Shown piece after piece: positions 16,900 to 27,831 of a stretch of DNA of 64,000 nucleotides; the first letter of the stretch is position 1, and each line of letters starts with the position of its first letter. The DNA is from Archangium sp. Its GTDB lineage: Bacteria > Myxococcota > Myxococcia > Myxococcales > Myxococcaceae. A program made the position numbers and the translations under genes. Where the stretch lies: positions 310,001 through 374,000 of the forward strand of contig JAUXRX010000049.1 of assembly GCA_030681645.1 (NCBI GenBank), given 5' to 3'. A model generated the notes under the pieces. It worked only from the letters and a program-made list of their open reading frames with translations. It was not told where the DNA came from and did no database searches.

Positions 16900-19080
16900 T
16901 CAGCCTTCGACGGCGCGCGGCTTGGCGGCCTGCATCTGCTGCACCGTGACCGACTGGTTCCGGCCGTGGCGCTTGGCGAAATAGAGGCACTGGTCAGCGA
17001 GATCAATCAGCACCTGCTTGTCGGCGCCCACGTCGGGGAAGGTGGCCACCCCCAGCGAGAGCGTGACCTTGAGCGGCCCCTGCTCGGTCTGGAAGACCTC
17101 CTTCAAGATCCGCTCGCGGATGCGCTCGGCGATGGCGTGGGCCCCCTTGGCGTCGGTCTCGGGCATCACGATGGCGAACTCCTCGCCGCCGTAGCGGGCG
17201 ACGATGTCGGTGTCGCGCGCCTGCTCCTTGAGGATCCTCGCCACGCCCTTGAGCACCTGGTCGCCCATGGGGTGCCCGTAGGTGTCGTTGACCGACTTGA
17301 AGTGATCGATGTCGGTGAGCACGAACGAGAGCTTGCGCGAGTAGCGCCGCGCGGTGGCCAGGTGCTCGTCGAAGCGGCCCTGGAAGGTGCGGTGGTTGAC
17401 CAGCCCCGTGAGGCCGTCGGTGGTGGCCATCTTCTCCATCGCCTCGAACAGCTGCGCGCGGAGCACCGCCTGCGCCGCCTGAATGGCGATCACCTCGAGC
17501 ATGCGCAGCTCGTCGCTGTCGAAGGCCGCCTTCTTGCGCGAGCCGGTCACCAGCGTGCCCAGGATGCGATCGCCTGCCACGAGCGGGAAGATCTTGAGCG
17601 ACTGCAGCCCGCGGATCTGCGTGTCGTCGTCGAAGATGATTTGCCGGTCCATCGCGCCGGCGTCACGGCCCGGCAGCGGCGCGCCGTAGCGCACCACGTT
17701 CGCCACCAGCCCGTTGTTGTCGGCGAAGGTCTGCCCCTCGAGCGCCCGGCCCGCCGACGTCACGCCCGTCATCCGCATGATCCGGTGCGCGCGCGCGCCG
17801 TTCACTTCCGACACCAGCGTCACCGCGCAGAACTCGAGCGGGGCCACCTGCCGCGCGCTCTCCAGCACCGCCAGGAACACCTGCTCGGGCGAGCCGGCCC
17901 GGTTGAGCTCTTCGATGGCGCGGAAGAACCGGTCTTTCTCGTCACGGGACCGGCGGATGTAGCCCATCACCCGCTCCACCTCGATCGCGCGCAGCACCTC
18001 GCCGGCGATCACCTGCAGCAGCCGCTCGTCCTGCTCGGTGAAGGCGGTGTTCTCGAGGCGATCAGCGACCAGCACGCCGCGCAGCAGGCCGCCCCCCTCG
18101 ACGATCGGCACCGCGAGGATGGAGCACACGTCGGGCCCGCCGCTCTCGTAGTGCGTGACGCCCTTGACGCCCGAGCCCGAGTTCATGCGCACCGGCACGC
18201 CGCGCTTGAGCAGCGCCCCGAAGATGCCCTCGCCCGCCGAGAAGCGTTCGCGCTGAATCTGCTCGGAGGTCGAGCGGCAGTCGTGCAGCTTGAGCGAGCG
18301 ATCGTCGCTGGTGAGCAGGAACACCGCGACGGTGTGCGTGCGCAGCGACGTCTCGGCCACCTCCAGCGCGCTGCCGGTGGCGCCTTCGATCTCCTTCACC
18401 GCGGCGACCAGCCACTTCTCCTGGTCCTTCACGCCGGGGAGGCTGTCGTTCGCCCCGCTCGAGACCAGGCGGAAGGTGCGGGCGCGTTCTTCGATGTCCT
18501 TGATCTTGTTCTTCACCGCGTCCTGCTCGGCGCGACGGGCCACGGCCAGCCGGGCCGAGAGCACGACGTGGTACAGCGCCGCGAAGAGCCCGAGGAACGC
18601 CGCGCGCCCGAGGAACACGCCCCAGCGCTCCGGCAGGGTGAGCAGCGCGTCGAAGAGCACCGCGCTCCCCAACAGCGTCGCCGCCGCCGGCCGCGGGAGG
18701 AACGTCACCAGGAACGCCATCAGCAGGTAGACGACCGGAAACAGCAGCTCGCCCCCGAGCGCCACGCAGATGAAGGCCGCGGCCAGCAGCGAGCCGCCGA
18801 ACTCGAGCTCGTCACGCAGGAGCAGGGGCACGCCCGCCATCGACCGCCGCACCCGCCGCACGGTCGAGAGCACGCCGCCGATCACCAGCAGCGCCACGGC
18901 CCCGGCGTCCGCCCAGCCCAGCGCGTCGATCGAACGGAAGCGCCCGCGCGCGAGGAAGGCGAAGATCAGCAGCACCGCCGCCGCGGGCACCAGGCGCACC
19001 AGCACCTGCATCCACTTGCCTGGCGTGAAGGCCATCGAGCGCGAGTGGCGAACCCGGGGGAGCGCTTGATCGGGGGTCAT
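16900..19080 (-). CDS. Membrane GAF-GGDEF diguanylate cyclase
   Basis: A 726-residue cyclic di-GMP synthase. The N-terminus has about six hydrophobic segments up to residue 180, followed by two GAF-type sensor regions (about 210-365 and 395-540) and a GGDEF domain. The active site is GGEEF with RDTD at the I-site spacing, so both catalysis and product inhibition look intact. The ATG at 19080 overlaps the stop of the FtsB-like gene by four bases. The GAF ligand is unknown. Confidence 0.9.
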   Translation of the reverse strand: MTPDQALPRVRHSRSMAFTPGKWMQVLVRLVPAAAVLLIFAFLARGRFRSIDALGWADAGAVALLVIGGVLSTVRRVRRSMAGVPLLLRDELEFGGSLLAAAFICVALGGELLFPVVYLLMAFLVTFLPRPAAATLLGSAVLFDALLTLPERWGVFLGRAAFLGLFAALYHVVLSARLAVARRAEQDAVKNKIKDIEERARTFRLVSSGANDSLPGVKDQEKWLVAAVKEIEGATGSALEVAETSLRTHTVAVFLLTSDDRSLKLHDCRSTSEQIQRERFSAGEGIFGALLKRGVPVRMNSGSGVKGVTHYESGGPDVCSILAVPIVEGGGLLRGVLVADRLENTAFTEQDERLLQVIAGEVLRAIEVERVMGYIRRSRDEKDRFFRAIEELNRAGSPEQVFLAVLESARQVAPLEFCAVTLVSEVNGARAHRIMRMTGVTSAGRALEGQTFADNNGLVANVVRYGAPLPGRDAGAMDRQIIFDDDTQIRGLQSLKIFPLVAGDRILGTLVTGSRKKAAFDSDELRMLEVIAIQAAQAVLRAQLFEAMEKMATTDGLTGLVNHRTFQGRFDEHLATARRYSRKLSFVLTDIDHFKSVNDTYGHPMGDQVLKGVARILKEQARDTDIVARYGGEEFAIVMPETDAKGAHAIAERIRERILKEVFQTEQGPLKVTLSLGVATFPDVGADKQVLIDLADQCLYFAKRHGRNQSVTVQQMQAAKPRAVEG

Positions 19081-19358
19081 TGAGGCTCCAGGTTGAAGAC
19101 GATCTCACCGCTGCGCACCAGCCCCAGGCTCTCGCGGGCCGCGCGCTCGATGGCGGCGGGCTCGGTTCGAACCCGCAGGACCTCGCGCTTCAGCCTTGCG
19201 TTGTCGGCGCTGAGCCGGGCGTTGCGATCTTCGAGCGAGCGCAGGTCGCGCTTGAGCCGCGCGTACCGGCGAAAACCACCCTCGGCAGACAACGAGCCCA
19301 GGGCCAACATGAACGCGATCGCCACTGCTCCCCACACCACTTGTCGACGGCGATCCAT
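19077..19358 (-). CDS. FtsB/DivIC-family septum formation initiator
   Basis: A 93-residue bitopic membrane protein: short basic N-terminus, one helix (residues 8-24), then a coiled coil (YARLKRDLRSLEDRNARL) and a compact C-terminus containing ERAARESLGLVRSGEIVF, the family hallmark. It should join FtsL and FtsQ in the division complex at the septum. Translationally coupled to a diguanylate cyclase rather than to the usual eno or ispD neighbours, an unusual arrangement. Confidence 0.85.
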   Translation of the reverse strand: MDRRRQVVWGAVAIAFMLALGSLSAEGGFRRYARLKRDLRSLEDRNARLSADNARLKREVLRVRTEPAAIERAARESLGLVRSGEIVFNLEPQ

Positions 19359-19413
19359 GCGCCAGCCAAAGTACCAGCGGCGATCGAGCCGGCAAGAAAA
19401 CCGCTACAGGTTG

Positions 19414-19462
19414 CTACGAGCGCAGCGGAAGATGCGCCGAGGCGGAGCGTCCATCCAGACAG
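19414..19462. repeat. Family C repeat, partial copy
   Basis: Contains GCAGCGGAA and GCCGAGGCGGAGCG, the outer modules of family C, but the central hairpin is missing. It lies between the divergent ftsB-like gene and the gene at 19522. Confidence 0.5.
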
Positions 19463-19521
19463 TGCGAAGTATCCGACACCACTGGTGATTCTTCGGCGGA
19501 CGGGGGAGCATCGCCCCGCGC

Positions 19522-20652
19522 ATGTTCGCCCCCCGCCACACCCTCTTCATCGGCCCGGGAAAGCTGCCGGACGAGCTGCGGCACCTGCTCGCCAGGCGGG
19601 CCGGAGCCCCCCAGCCGGACATCGCCATCCAGGTGCCGCGGCTGCTCGCCATCTTCGAGAACGCCGCCGAGGCCGAGCGCATCGCCTCGCAGGTGCAGCG
19701 CCTCAAGATCGGCGTCGTCGTCGCGGGCCCCGAACAACCACCCGCCGAGGTCGGCTGGTCGATCGCCACCTCGTTCGAGTTCTTCGACAACACCTGGCGC
19801 GTGGCCACCTCGACCGGCGACGCCCAGGTCTTCACCCCGCTCGACGTGCTGGCGATCACCCTGCTCGACTGGCGGCCCGACGAGGGCGCCGCCGATCGCG
19901 CCGTGCTGATCACGCTGCGGGACGCGAAGCCGGTGATGTTGCGCGCCAGCCTCCTCGACACCGTGTCCCGCAACTCGGTGCCGATGGAAGGCATCCGCCG
20001 CCTCAACGAGTTCCTCGACGCCGCCGCGCTGGTGCTCACGCCCGAGGTGAAGGTGCGCTCGCGCCGCCTGGCCGAGGGAGACTTCCGCGGGCCCGGAGGC
20101 GAGCTGACCGGTGACCTGCTCCCCCTGGTGCTGTCGGTGGTCGATGGCGCAGACACCCACCCGGGCCAGCTCCCGCTGCCGCTGCAGGGGAAGGCGCCGC
20201 AGCCGGCCCAGAAGCCCGCGCACCAGACGGGCACCGCCGCGCTCGCCGCGTGGATCCTCTACGTGGTGAGCCTGGGCGCGCTGCTGCTCTCGCTCACGTA
20301 CTTCACCATCACGGTCTTCACCTGGAGCCTCGTCGCGCTGGCCATCAACGGCACCATCGGCCTCGCGCTCGGCGCCTGGGGCACGCGGCGCTTCATGTGG
20401 GCGCGCTGGCTGGCGCGGGCCAACTGGGGCGAGAGTTCCCCCATTCCCACCTGGCCCATCGCCGCGTCCGAGCCGGGCATTGCGCCCCGCCCCCTCGAGC
20501 TGATCATCGACACCATCGCCCTCGTGTCGATCTGCGTGGGCGCGCTGGGCGAGGGCCTGGTGCGCTCGATCAGCCTCTGGTCGCTGCCCTTCATCCTGCT
20601 CGGCGTGCTCACCAGCGCCATCGCCGTCTACGAGGCGTGGCAGCGCGAATGA
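19522..20652 (+). CDS. Four-helix membrane protein with large soluble N-domain, unknown
   Basis: A 376-residue protein with a soluble N-terminal domain of about 235 residues and four C-terminal membrane segments (starting about residues 240, 268, 332 and 352). The soluble part is alpha/beta-like but matches no family I recognise. The ATG is preceded by a G/C hairpin leader nearly the same as that before 16474. The stop overlaps the patatin start by four bases (ATGA), so the two are co-translated and may act together on membrane lipids. Confidence 0.7.
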   Translation: MFAPRHTLFIGPGKLPDELRHLLARRAGAPQPDIAIQVPRLLAIFENAAEAERIASQVQRLKIGVVVAGPEQPPAEVGWSIATSFEFFDNTWRVATSTGDAQVFTPLDVLAITLLDWRPDEGAADRAVLITLRDAKPVMLRASLLDTVSRNSVPMEGIRRLNEFLDAAALVLTPEVKVRSRRLAEGDFRGPGGELTGDLLPLVLSVVDGADTHPGQLPLPLQGKAPQPAQKPAHQTGTAALAAWILYVVSLGALLLSLTYFTITVFTWSLVALAINGTIGLALGAWGTRRFMWARWLARANWGESSPIPTWPIAASEPGIAPRPLELIIDTIALVSICVGALGEGLVRSISLWSLPFILLGVLTSAIAVYEAWQRE

Positions 20653-21542
20653 CCCTGTCTCCCCTCGAGGCGCGAGTTCGCCTGCTCGAGCGGCTGCGAG
20701 GCCGGCGCGTGGGCGTCGTGCTGTCGGCGGGGTACTTCGGCTTCTACGGCCACGCTGGCTTCGTCGAGGGCCTGCTCGCCAGCGGCATCACCCCCAGCGC
20801 GTGGGCGGGCACCTCGGCCGGGGGAATGGTGGCGGCCTTCGTCGCCGCGGGCCTTCCGCCGGCGCGCATCGCCGAGCTGATCCTCGCCCAGCGCCGCGAG
20901 CACTTCTGGGATCCCGACTACCTCGGCATCGCGGTGGACGCGGTGCGAAGGGGCTCGCGCCCCAGCGGGCTGCTCAAGGGCGAGCGCTTCGTCGAGCTGC
21001 TGCGCCAGTTCCTGCCGGTGCACGACTTCGAGGCCCTGGCCACGCCGCTGGTGCTGGTCGCGACCAACCTGAGCACCCAGGCCCCCGAGGTGATGCAGAC
21101 CGGCGAGCTCGCCTCGGCCGTGCACGCCACCTGCGCATACCCCGGCCTCTTCCGCGCGGTGCGAAGGCAGGACCACCTGCTCTGGGACGGCGGCATCGTG
21201 GACAAGGCCCCGGCCCTCGCCCTCTGGGAGAGCCGGGGAAAGCAGCTCGACGTGCTGCTGGTGCACTTCCTCCCCAGCCGCGACGGGGCGAAGGAACCCA
21301 GCGGAGCCCTCGCCTACGCCAGCGGCATGGCCAACGGCTTCGCGGCCATTCGCAAGGATCACTTCAGGCTGCAGCTCGCCTTGCTCGAGGCCCGCGGCGT
21401 CGAGGTGCACGTGGTCACCTCGCGCCTGCCCGGCGTCTCGCCCAACGAGATGCACAAGGGCCCCGACGCGGTGAGCGCTGGCCGCGCGTCGATCATCGAG
21501 GCGCTGGGCAAGCCGCCCGGCCGATGGACCGGCGAAGACTGA
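20649..21542 (+). CDS. Patatin-like phospholipase
   Basis: A 297-residue patatin-family acyl hydrolase. The nucleophile motif is GTSAGG (Ser about residue 57) and the dyad Asp lies in WDGGIVDKAP. The oxyanion region, normally DGGGxxG, reads SAGYFGFYGH, so it is divergent. No signal peptide. Codons 4-11 are encoded by a 23-bp repeat (family D, 20660-20682) that also occurs in three other genes. It is coupled to the membrane protein upstream. Confidence 0.85.
   Translation: MTLSPLEARVRLLERLRGRRVGVVLSAGYFGFYGHAGFVEGLLASGITPSAWAGTSAGGMVAAFVAAGLPPARIAELILAQRREHFWDPDYLGIAVDAVRRGSRPSGLLKGERFVELLRQFLPVHDFEALATPLVLVATNLSTQAPEVMQTGELASAVHATCAYPGLFRAVRRQDHLLWDGGIVDKAPALALWESRGKQLDVLLVHFLPSRDGAKEPSGALAYASGMANGFAAIRKDHFRLQLALLEARGVEVHVVTSRLPGVSPNEMHKGPDAVSAGRASIIEALGKPPGRWTGED
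20660..20682 (+). repeat. Family D 23-bp intragenic repeat, copy 1
   Basis: CCCTCGAGGCGCGAGTTCGC is the core. Here it is read as PLEARVR in the patatin N-terminus. Confidence 0.85.
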
Positions 21543-21543
21543 G

Positions 21544-21978
21544 CTACTTCGAAGCGTAGCGGCTGTGATCGACGAGCAGGCAGCGGTCCTGCACCACGTC
21601 GATGCCCGCCTCGACCAGCCTCTTCGCGGCGGCGTCGTTGCGAATGCCCAGCTGGAACCAGACCGCCTTCGGGTGCTTGGCGATGATGTCGTCGACGTGC
21701 TGGTCGATGTCCTGAGGCCGGCGGAAGACGTCGACGAGGTCGAGCTCGCCGGGGATCGACGCGAGGGTCCGGTAGACCTTCTGCCCGAGGATCTCGGTGA
21801 CGTCGGGGTAGTAGACCGGCACCGGCACCACCTCGATGCCCACCCGCTGCACGTACTCCGGCACCGAGAACGCGGGCTGGTGCCGCTGCGCCTCGGTCTT
21901 GATCCCCAGCACCGCCACCCGCCTCAGGTTGTTCACCAGAGCCGAGATCCCCGCCTCGTCCTCAATCAGTCTCGCCAT
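21544..21978 (-). CDS. CoA-binding-domain protein (YccU type)
   Basis: A 144-residue single-domain Rossmann protein of the CoA-binding family. Diagnostic segments are VAVLGIK near residue 23, VPVYYPDV and then a VDVFRRP turn, and WFQLGIRND with a CLLVDH end. The ligand is presumed to be CoA or an acyl-CoA; no catalytic domain is attached. It is convergent with the patatin gene, with a single base between stops. Confidence 0.88.
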   Translation of the reverse strand: MARLIEDEAGISALVNNLRRVAVLGIKTEAQRHQPAFSVPEYVQRVGIEVVPVPVYYPDVTEILGQKVYRTLASIPGELDLVDVFRRPQDIDQHVDDIIAKHPKAVWFQLGIRNDAAAKRLVEAGIDVVQDRCLLVDHSRYASK

Positions 21979-22015
21979 GCCCGGCAGCGTAGCCGCGCGC
22001 TATGGTCCGCGCTCA

Positions 22016-23572
22016 ATGACCAGCCTCCTTGTCCTGACCCTCCTGGCAGCCGCGCCCGCTGCCCAGCCCTCGGTGTACGAGCTGTCGAACGACGCCTTCG
22101 TCGAGACCGCGCGCCACGATCTGCAGACGCTCAAGCAGTTCGTCGCGGGCATGGGCGGGGTGATGGCCACGGTGACGAAGAACAGAACGCTCTTCGCCGC
22201 GAAGCAGAAGTCGGTCTACTCGCCCGAGCAGAAGCAGACCCTGCTCTCCACCTGGGGCTCGCTCTTCGCCTACTTCAGCGCCACCGAGGGCCTGCGCCAG
22301 AAGTACTGGGACTTCGTGAAGGTGAACCCGGCCGACCCGAAGCACGCCTGGGGCTTCCTGCTCACGCACACCGCGCTCACCGCGCTGCTCGCCAACGGCC
22401 TCAAGTTCGCCGAGCTCGCGCTCGACAACAAGCAGCTCGAGACGCTCTTCGACGAGCGCAACGAGGAATACGGCGTGCCCGAGGGCGCCTTCGCCGCGTT
22501 CAAGCTCAAGGCGATCCACGTGGCCACCTCGACCCAGCTGCTCACCGGCGACACGTACGCGGTCGCGGCGGTGCCGGTGCTCAAGCGGCAGAAGGCCGCC
22601 AACGACGCCGCGGTCACCTGGGCGGTGAACGAGATGAAGGCCGACTCGACCAGCGCGAAGTCGAGCCTGGTGAAGAACGGCGGCAAGCTCTTCATGCTCA
22701 ACGCGAAGGACATCGTGGCCGACAGCTCGGCGCACACCATCTTCCCCGTGCAGAAGGCCTTCGCCGAGTGGGCCGGTGACACCCGGGTCGCGCGCATCGG
22801 CAAGCCGCTGGTCACCGCGAAGGACGTCGAGACGCTGGTGCTGCCCAACGCCGCGCCCGGCGACATCGTGGTGAGCCGCCAGAACTGGTTCCTCTCGAAC
22901 ATCGGCCTGCCCGGCTTCTGGCCCCACGCCGAGCTCTACGTAGGCACCGCGGCCGATCTCTCGAAGGCCTTCGACACCGATCCCGAGGTGGTGAAGTGGA
23001 CGCAGGGCCAGCCCGAGAAGGCCGCCACGTTCAGCGAGCTCTTGCAGAAGCGCTTCCCCACCAAGTGGAAGGCGTACGCCGAAGGGGTCGACTTCCAGGG
23101 CCACGGGCCGATCCGGGTGATCGAGTCGATCTCGGAAGGCGTCAGCTTCACCGCCGTCGAGCACGCGTTCGGGGTCGACTACCTGGGGCTGATGCGGCCC
23201 CGGCTGTCACCGCTCGACAAGGCGAAGGCGATCGAGCGCGCCTTCAAGTACCAGGGCCGGCCCTACGACTTCGACTTCGACTTCTTCAGCGACTCGACGA
23301 TCGTCTGCTCGGAGCTCGTCTACAAGTCGTACCAGCCCGGCGGCGATCAGAAGGGCGTGTCGATCGACCTGGTCGACGTGGCGGGGCGCCGCACCCTGCC
23401 CGCCAACGAGATCGTCAAGCGCTTCGACCTCGACGCGAACAAGGGCGCCCCGCAGATGGACTTCGTGCTCTTCCTCGACGGCAACGAGAAGGAGAGCAAG
23501 GTCGGGCTCGCCACCGAGGCCAGCTTCCGCGCCACCTGGAAGCGCACCAAGTGGGACATCGCGCAGAAGTGA
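22016..23572 (+). CDS. Secreted YiiX/YebB-like permuted cysteine hydrolase
   Basis: A 518-residue exported protein. After a signal peptide (LLVLTLLAAAPAAQ) comes a helical domain of about 270 residues, then a circularly permuted NlpC/P60-type domain. The His comes first in PGDIVVSRQNW and FWPHAELYVG, and the catalytic Cys later in STIVCSELVYKSYQ. Such enzymes cleave peptide or lipid-ester bonds in the envelope. The N-terminal helical part is unrecognised. The ATG at 22016 directly precedes the signal peptide. It stands alone. Confidence 0.82.
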   Translation: MTSLLVLTLLAAAPAAQPSVYELSNDAFVETARHDLQTLKQFVAGMGGVMATVTKNRTLFAAKQKSVYSPEQKQTLLSTWGSLFAYFSATEGLRQKYWDFVKVNPADPKHAWGFLLTHTALTALLANGLKFAELALDNKQLETLFDERNEEYGVPEGAFAAFKLKAIHVATSTQLLTGDTYAVAAVPVLKRQKAANDAAVTWAVNEMKADSTSAKSSLVKNGGKLFMLNAKDIVADSSAHTIFPVQKAFAEWAGDTRVARIGKPLVTAKDVETLVLPNAAPGDIVVSRQNWFLSNIGLPGFWPHAELYVGTAADLSKAFDTDPEVVKWTQGQPEKAATFSELLQKRFPTKWKAYAEGVDFQGHGPIRVIESISEGVSFTAVEHAFGVDYLGLMRPRLSPLDKAKAIERAFKYQGRPYDFDFDFFSDSTIVCSELVYKSYQPGGDQKGVSIDLVDVAGRRTLPANEIVKRFDLDANKGAPQMDFVLFLDGNEKESKVGLATEASFRATWKRTKWDIAQK

Positions 23573-23599
23573 GCGACGCCGTACCCGCGAGGCGGGGCC

Positions 23600-23648
23600 A
23601 CGGAGCCGAAGCGAAGCGGAGGACCCGACGAGGCGGCGCGACCAGACA
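23600..23648. repeat. Family C repeat, partial copy
   Basis: GAAGCGAAGCGGA and GACGAGGCGGCGCGACC match the loop and 3' module of family C. It lies between the convergent hydrolase and kinase genes. Confidence 0.55.
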
Positions 23649-23654
23649 AGTGAC

Positions 23655-25853
<2,199 letters not shown>

Positions 25854-25944
25854 CGCGGGCACTCTATAGGCTGGACACCGATGCGCATGGTTTCGGTCAG
25901 GACTTTGGGGTTCGAAGTGTGTATAGAACCGCCCGCATTCATCG

Positions 25945-26018
25945 GGTCTCGTAGCTCAGCTGGATAGAGTACTGGCCTCCGAAGCCAGGGGTCGTGGGTT
26001 CGAATCCCGCCGGGACCG
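25945..26018 (+). tRNA. tRNA-Arg (anticodon CCG)
   Basis: Cloverleaf read by eye. Acceptor GGTCTCG pairs with CGGGACC (one T-G pair). The D arm is GCTC-AGCTGGATA-GAGT. Anticodon stem CTGGC/GCCAG encloses loop CTCCGAA with anticodon CCG, which reads CGG. The T arm is GTGGG-TTCGAAT-CCCGC. The discriminator base is G and the 3' CCA is not encoded. A TATAGA sequence at 25922-25927 could be its -10 element; no clear -35 is seen. Confidence 0.95.
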
Positions 26019-26024
26019 CATCAA

Positions 26025-26064
26025 GCCGCCGCTTCCACCCTGTGGACGCGGCGGTTTTCTTTTT
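26025..26064 (+). terminator. Intrinsic terminator after tRNA-Arg
   Basis: CCGCCGC (26026-26032) pairs with GCGGCGG (26048-26054), followed at once by TTTTCTTTTT. It is the clearest Rho-independent terminator in the window. Confidence 0.9.
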
Positions 26065-26140
26065 CGCCAGCGCCCTGCCGTTTTGACACGCACCTGAGCA
26101 GCTGCGCGGCCCACTGCGTCACACCCTGCTCACCCTCCCC

Positions 26141-26153
26141 CGGAAATCTTCCG
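26141..26153 (+). promoter_or_regulatory. Short inverted repeat upstream of ECF sigma gene
   Basis: CGGAA-ATC-TTCCG lies about 165 bp before the sigma factor start. GGAA resembles ECF -35 cores and the dyad could be an operator; no matching -10 was identified. The rest of 26065-26316 shows no gene. Confidence 0.3.
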
Positions 26154-26316
26154 TCAATTCAGCCGGTTGACCCGCCATGGCAATCGGCACGCGCCGTGCT
26201 CGTGTTGACCTCGAAGGTGGCGGGCGGGCCTCGCTGCCGTATCGGAATGAGACCAGGGGTGAGGGTGTTGTCCGGCCGGGTGCACGCGGCGAAAGTCGCG
26301 AAAGGGAGTCTTCCAG

Positions 26317-26937
26317 ATGTTCGGTCTGTCACGCAGCAACCAGAATCGGGCCCAGTTCGAGGCGCTGCTCACGCCGTGGCTCGATCCGCTCTATGCGTCG
26401 GCGCTGCGGCTGACGCGCAACGAGCGCAACGCCGAAGACCTGGTGCAGGACACCGTGATGCGCGCGTGGCGCTTCTTCGAGAAGTTCGAGAAGGGCACCA
26501 ACTTCCGCGCGTGGATCTTCAAGATCCTCACCAACACCTTCATCAACAGCTACCGCCGCAACACCCGCGAGCGCTCGCTGCAGGACGAGTCAGAGCGCCA
26601 GTCGGTCGAAGCCCGCTTCTTCAGCGCCGAGCTCACCGAGCAGACGCAGAACCCCGAGGAGTTCCTCCTCAACCGGGTGATGAGCCAGGACGTGCTGGTG
26701 GCCGTCGACACCCTGTCGATCGACTTCCGCATGGTCGTGATCCTCGCGGACCTCCAGGAGTTCTCGTACAAGGAGATCGCCGAGATCCTCGACATCCCCG
26801 TGGGCACCGTGATGAGCCGCCTCTTCCGCGGTCGCAAGCAGCTGCAGAAGATCCTCCTCGCCCGCGAGGGTGAACACGGCCAGACCGGCCCCGTGACCGA
26901 CTTGAACGCGTTCAGAGAGCGGAAGAAGCTCGCATGA
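26317..26937 (+). CDS. ECF-family RNA polymerase sigma factor
   Basis: A 206-residue extracytoplasmic-function sigma factor. Region 2 spans about 18-85 (NAEDLVQDTVMRAW, FRAWIFKILTNTFIN) and region 4 about 125-178 (FSYKEIAEILDIPVGTVMSR). It starts at an ATG with a good ribosome site (AAAGGGAG, about 7 bases upstream). Followed 22 bp later by a zinc-type anti-sigma gene, the standard regulatory pair. The signal and regulon are unknown. Confidence 0.95.
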   Translation: MFGLSRSNQNRAQFEALLTPWLDPLYASALRLTRNERNAEDLVQDTVMRAWRFFEKFEKGTNFRAWIFKILTNTFINSYRRNTRERSLQDESERQSVEARFFSAELTEQTQNPEEFLLNRVMSQDVLVAVDTLSIDFRMVVILADLQEFSYKEIAEILDIPVGTVMSRLFRGRKQLQKILLAREGEHGQTGPVTDLNAFRERKKLA

Positions 26938-26959
26938 CCGGGTGTTTCAAAGCCAACGC

Positions 26960-27772
26960 ATGAACTGTCGCGACCTCGAGACGCAGCTGACTCCCTACCT
27001 CGACGGCGAGCTGATCGCCGAGGCGAGGGTCGAGTTCGAGGCCCACCTGGCGTCGTGCCCCACCTGCCCCCGCCACGTCGAGGTCGAGCGCCACAACCTC
27101 TCGGCCATCCGCGAGGCGGCGCGCGCCGGCAGCCCCACCGCCCCGCCCGCCTTCAAGACCAGGCTCTTCGAGAACATCGCCCGCGACGCCAACCGCCAGC
27201 GCCGGGTGGGGGTGGTGCGGTTCGCGGCGGTCGCCGCCGGCGTGACCTTCGCCCTGGTGATCGGCCACCACCAGTACCGCGGCCACCAGCGCAAGCTCTA
27301 CGAGCAAGACGCGGCCCTGCGCCACGCCCGCCAGTTCCCCCTCGAGATCGAGCAGCAGCCCGCCGCGCTCTCCTCGCGGCCCGAGTTCGCCGCCGCCATC
27401 GAGCGCTGGTTCGGCGGCAAGCTCGATCACCCCGTCAACGTGCCCCGCTTCCCCAACGCCACCGCCACGGGCGCGCGGCTGCTGCAGGTGCGCGACAAGC
27501 CGGCCGCCTACATCCGCTACGAGTCGCCCCGCCCGATGGGCCTGTTCGTCTACGGCGACGATCACGATCTCGACGTGGGCACCCGCACCGAAGCCGAGGT
27601 CGGCTCGAGCCACGGCTACAACGTGGTCAGCTGGCGCGAGGGCGACGTGGTGTACCAGCTCGTCACCGATCTCGATGAGCAGGACATCCGCGACCTGGTG
27701 CCTGTCCCCGCGGGAGAGGTGGTTCCCTCCCGACCCCCCGTCGAGGCGAAACCGGCTTCTCTGCAGCAGTAA
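26960..27772 (+). CDS. Zinc-binding anti-sigma factor (ZAS type), membrane-bound
   Basis: A 270-residue partner of the upstream sigma factor. The N-terminal anti-sigma domain carries the H-x3-C-x2-C zinc motif (HLASCPTC) with an earlier Cys in MNCRDLE. One membrane helix follows at about residues 79-97, then a periplasmic domain of about 165 residues. The ATG at 26960 is chosen because the ZAS domain begins directly there. ZAS domains hold sigma regions 2 and 4 until a redox or proteolytic cue; the periplasmic domain suggests an envelope signal. Confidence 0.9.
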   Translation: MNCRDLETQLTPYLDGELIAEARVEFEAHLASCPTCPRHVEVERHNLSAIREAARAGSPTAPPAFKTRLFENIARDANRQRRVGVVRFAAVAAGVTFALVIGHHQYRGHQRKLYEQDAALRHARQFPLEIEQQPAALSSRPEFAAAIERWFGGKLDHPVNVPRFPNATATGARLLQVRDKPAAYIRYESPRPMGLFVYGDDHDLDVGTRTEAEVGSSHGYNVVSWREGDVVYQLVTDLDEQDIRDLVPVPAGEVVPSRPPVEAKPASLQQ

Positions 27773-27831
27773 GGGCAGGCCCTCAGGTTCGTTGACCCCC
27801 TCGGGAGCGCCAACTAACCTCCTGTTTACTC

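Noticed and set aside
26018..26021. Encoded CCA end on the tRNA
   Set aside because: The discriminator G is followed by CAT, so CCA must be added after transcription.
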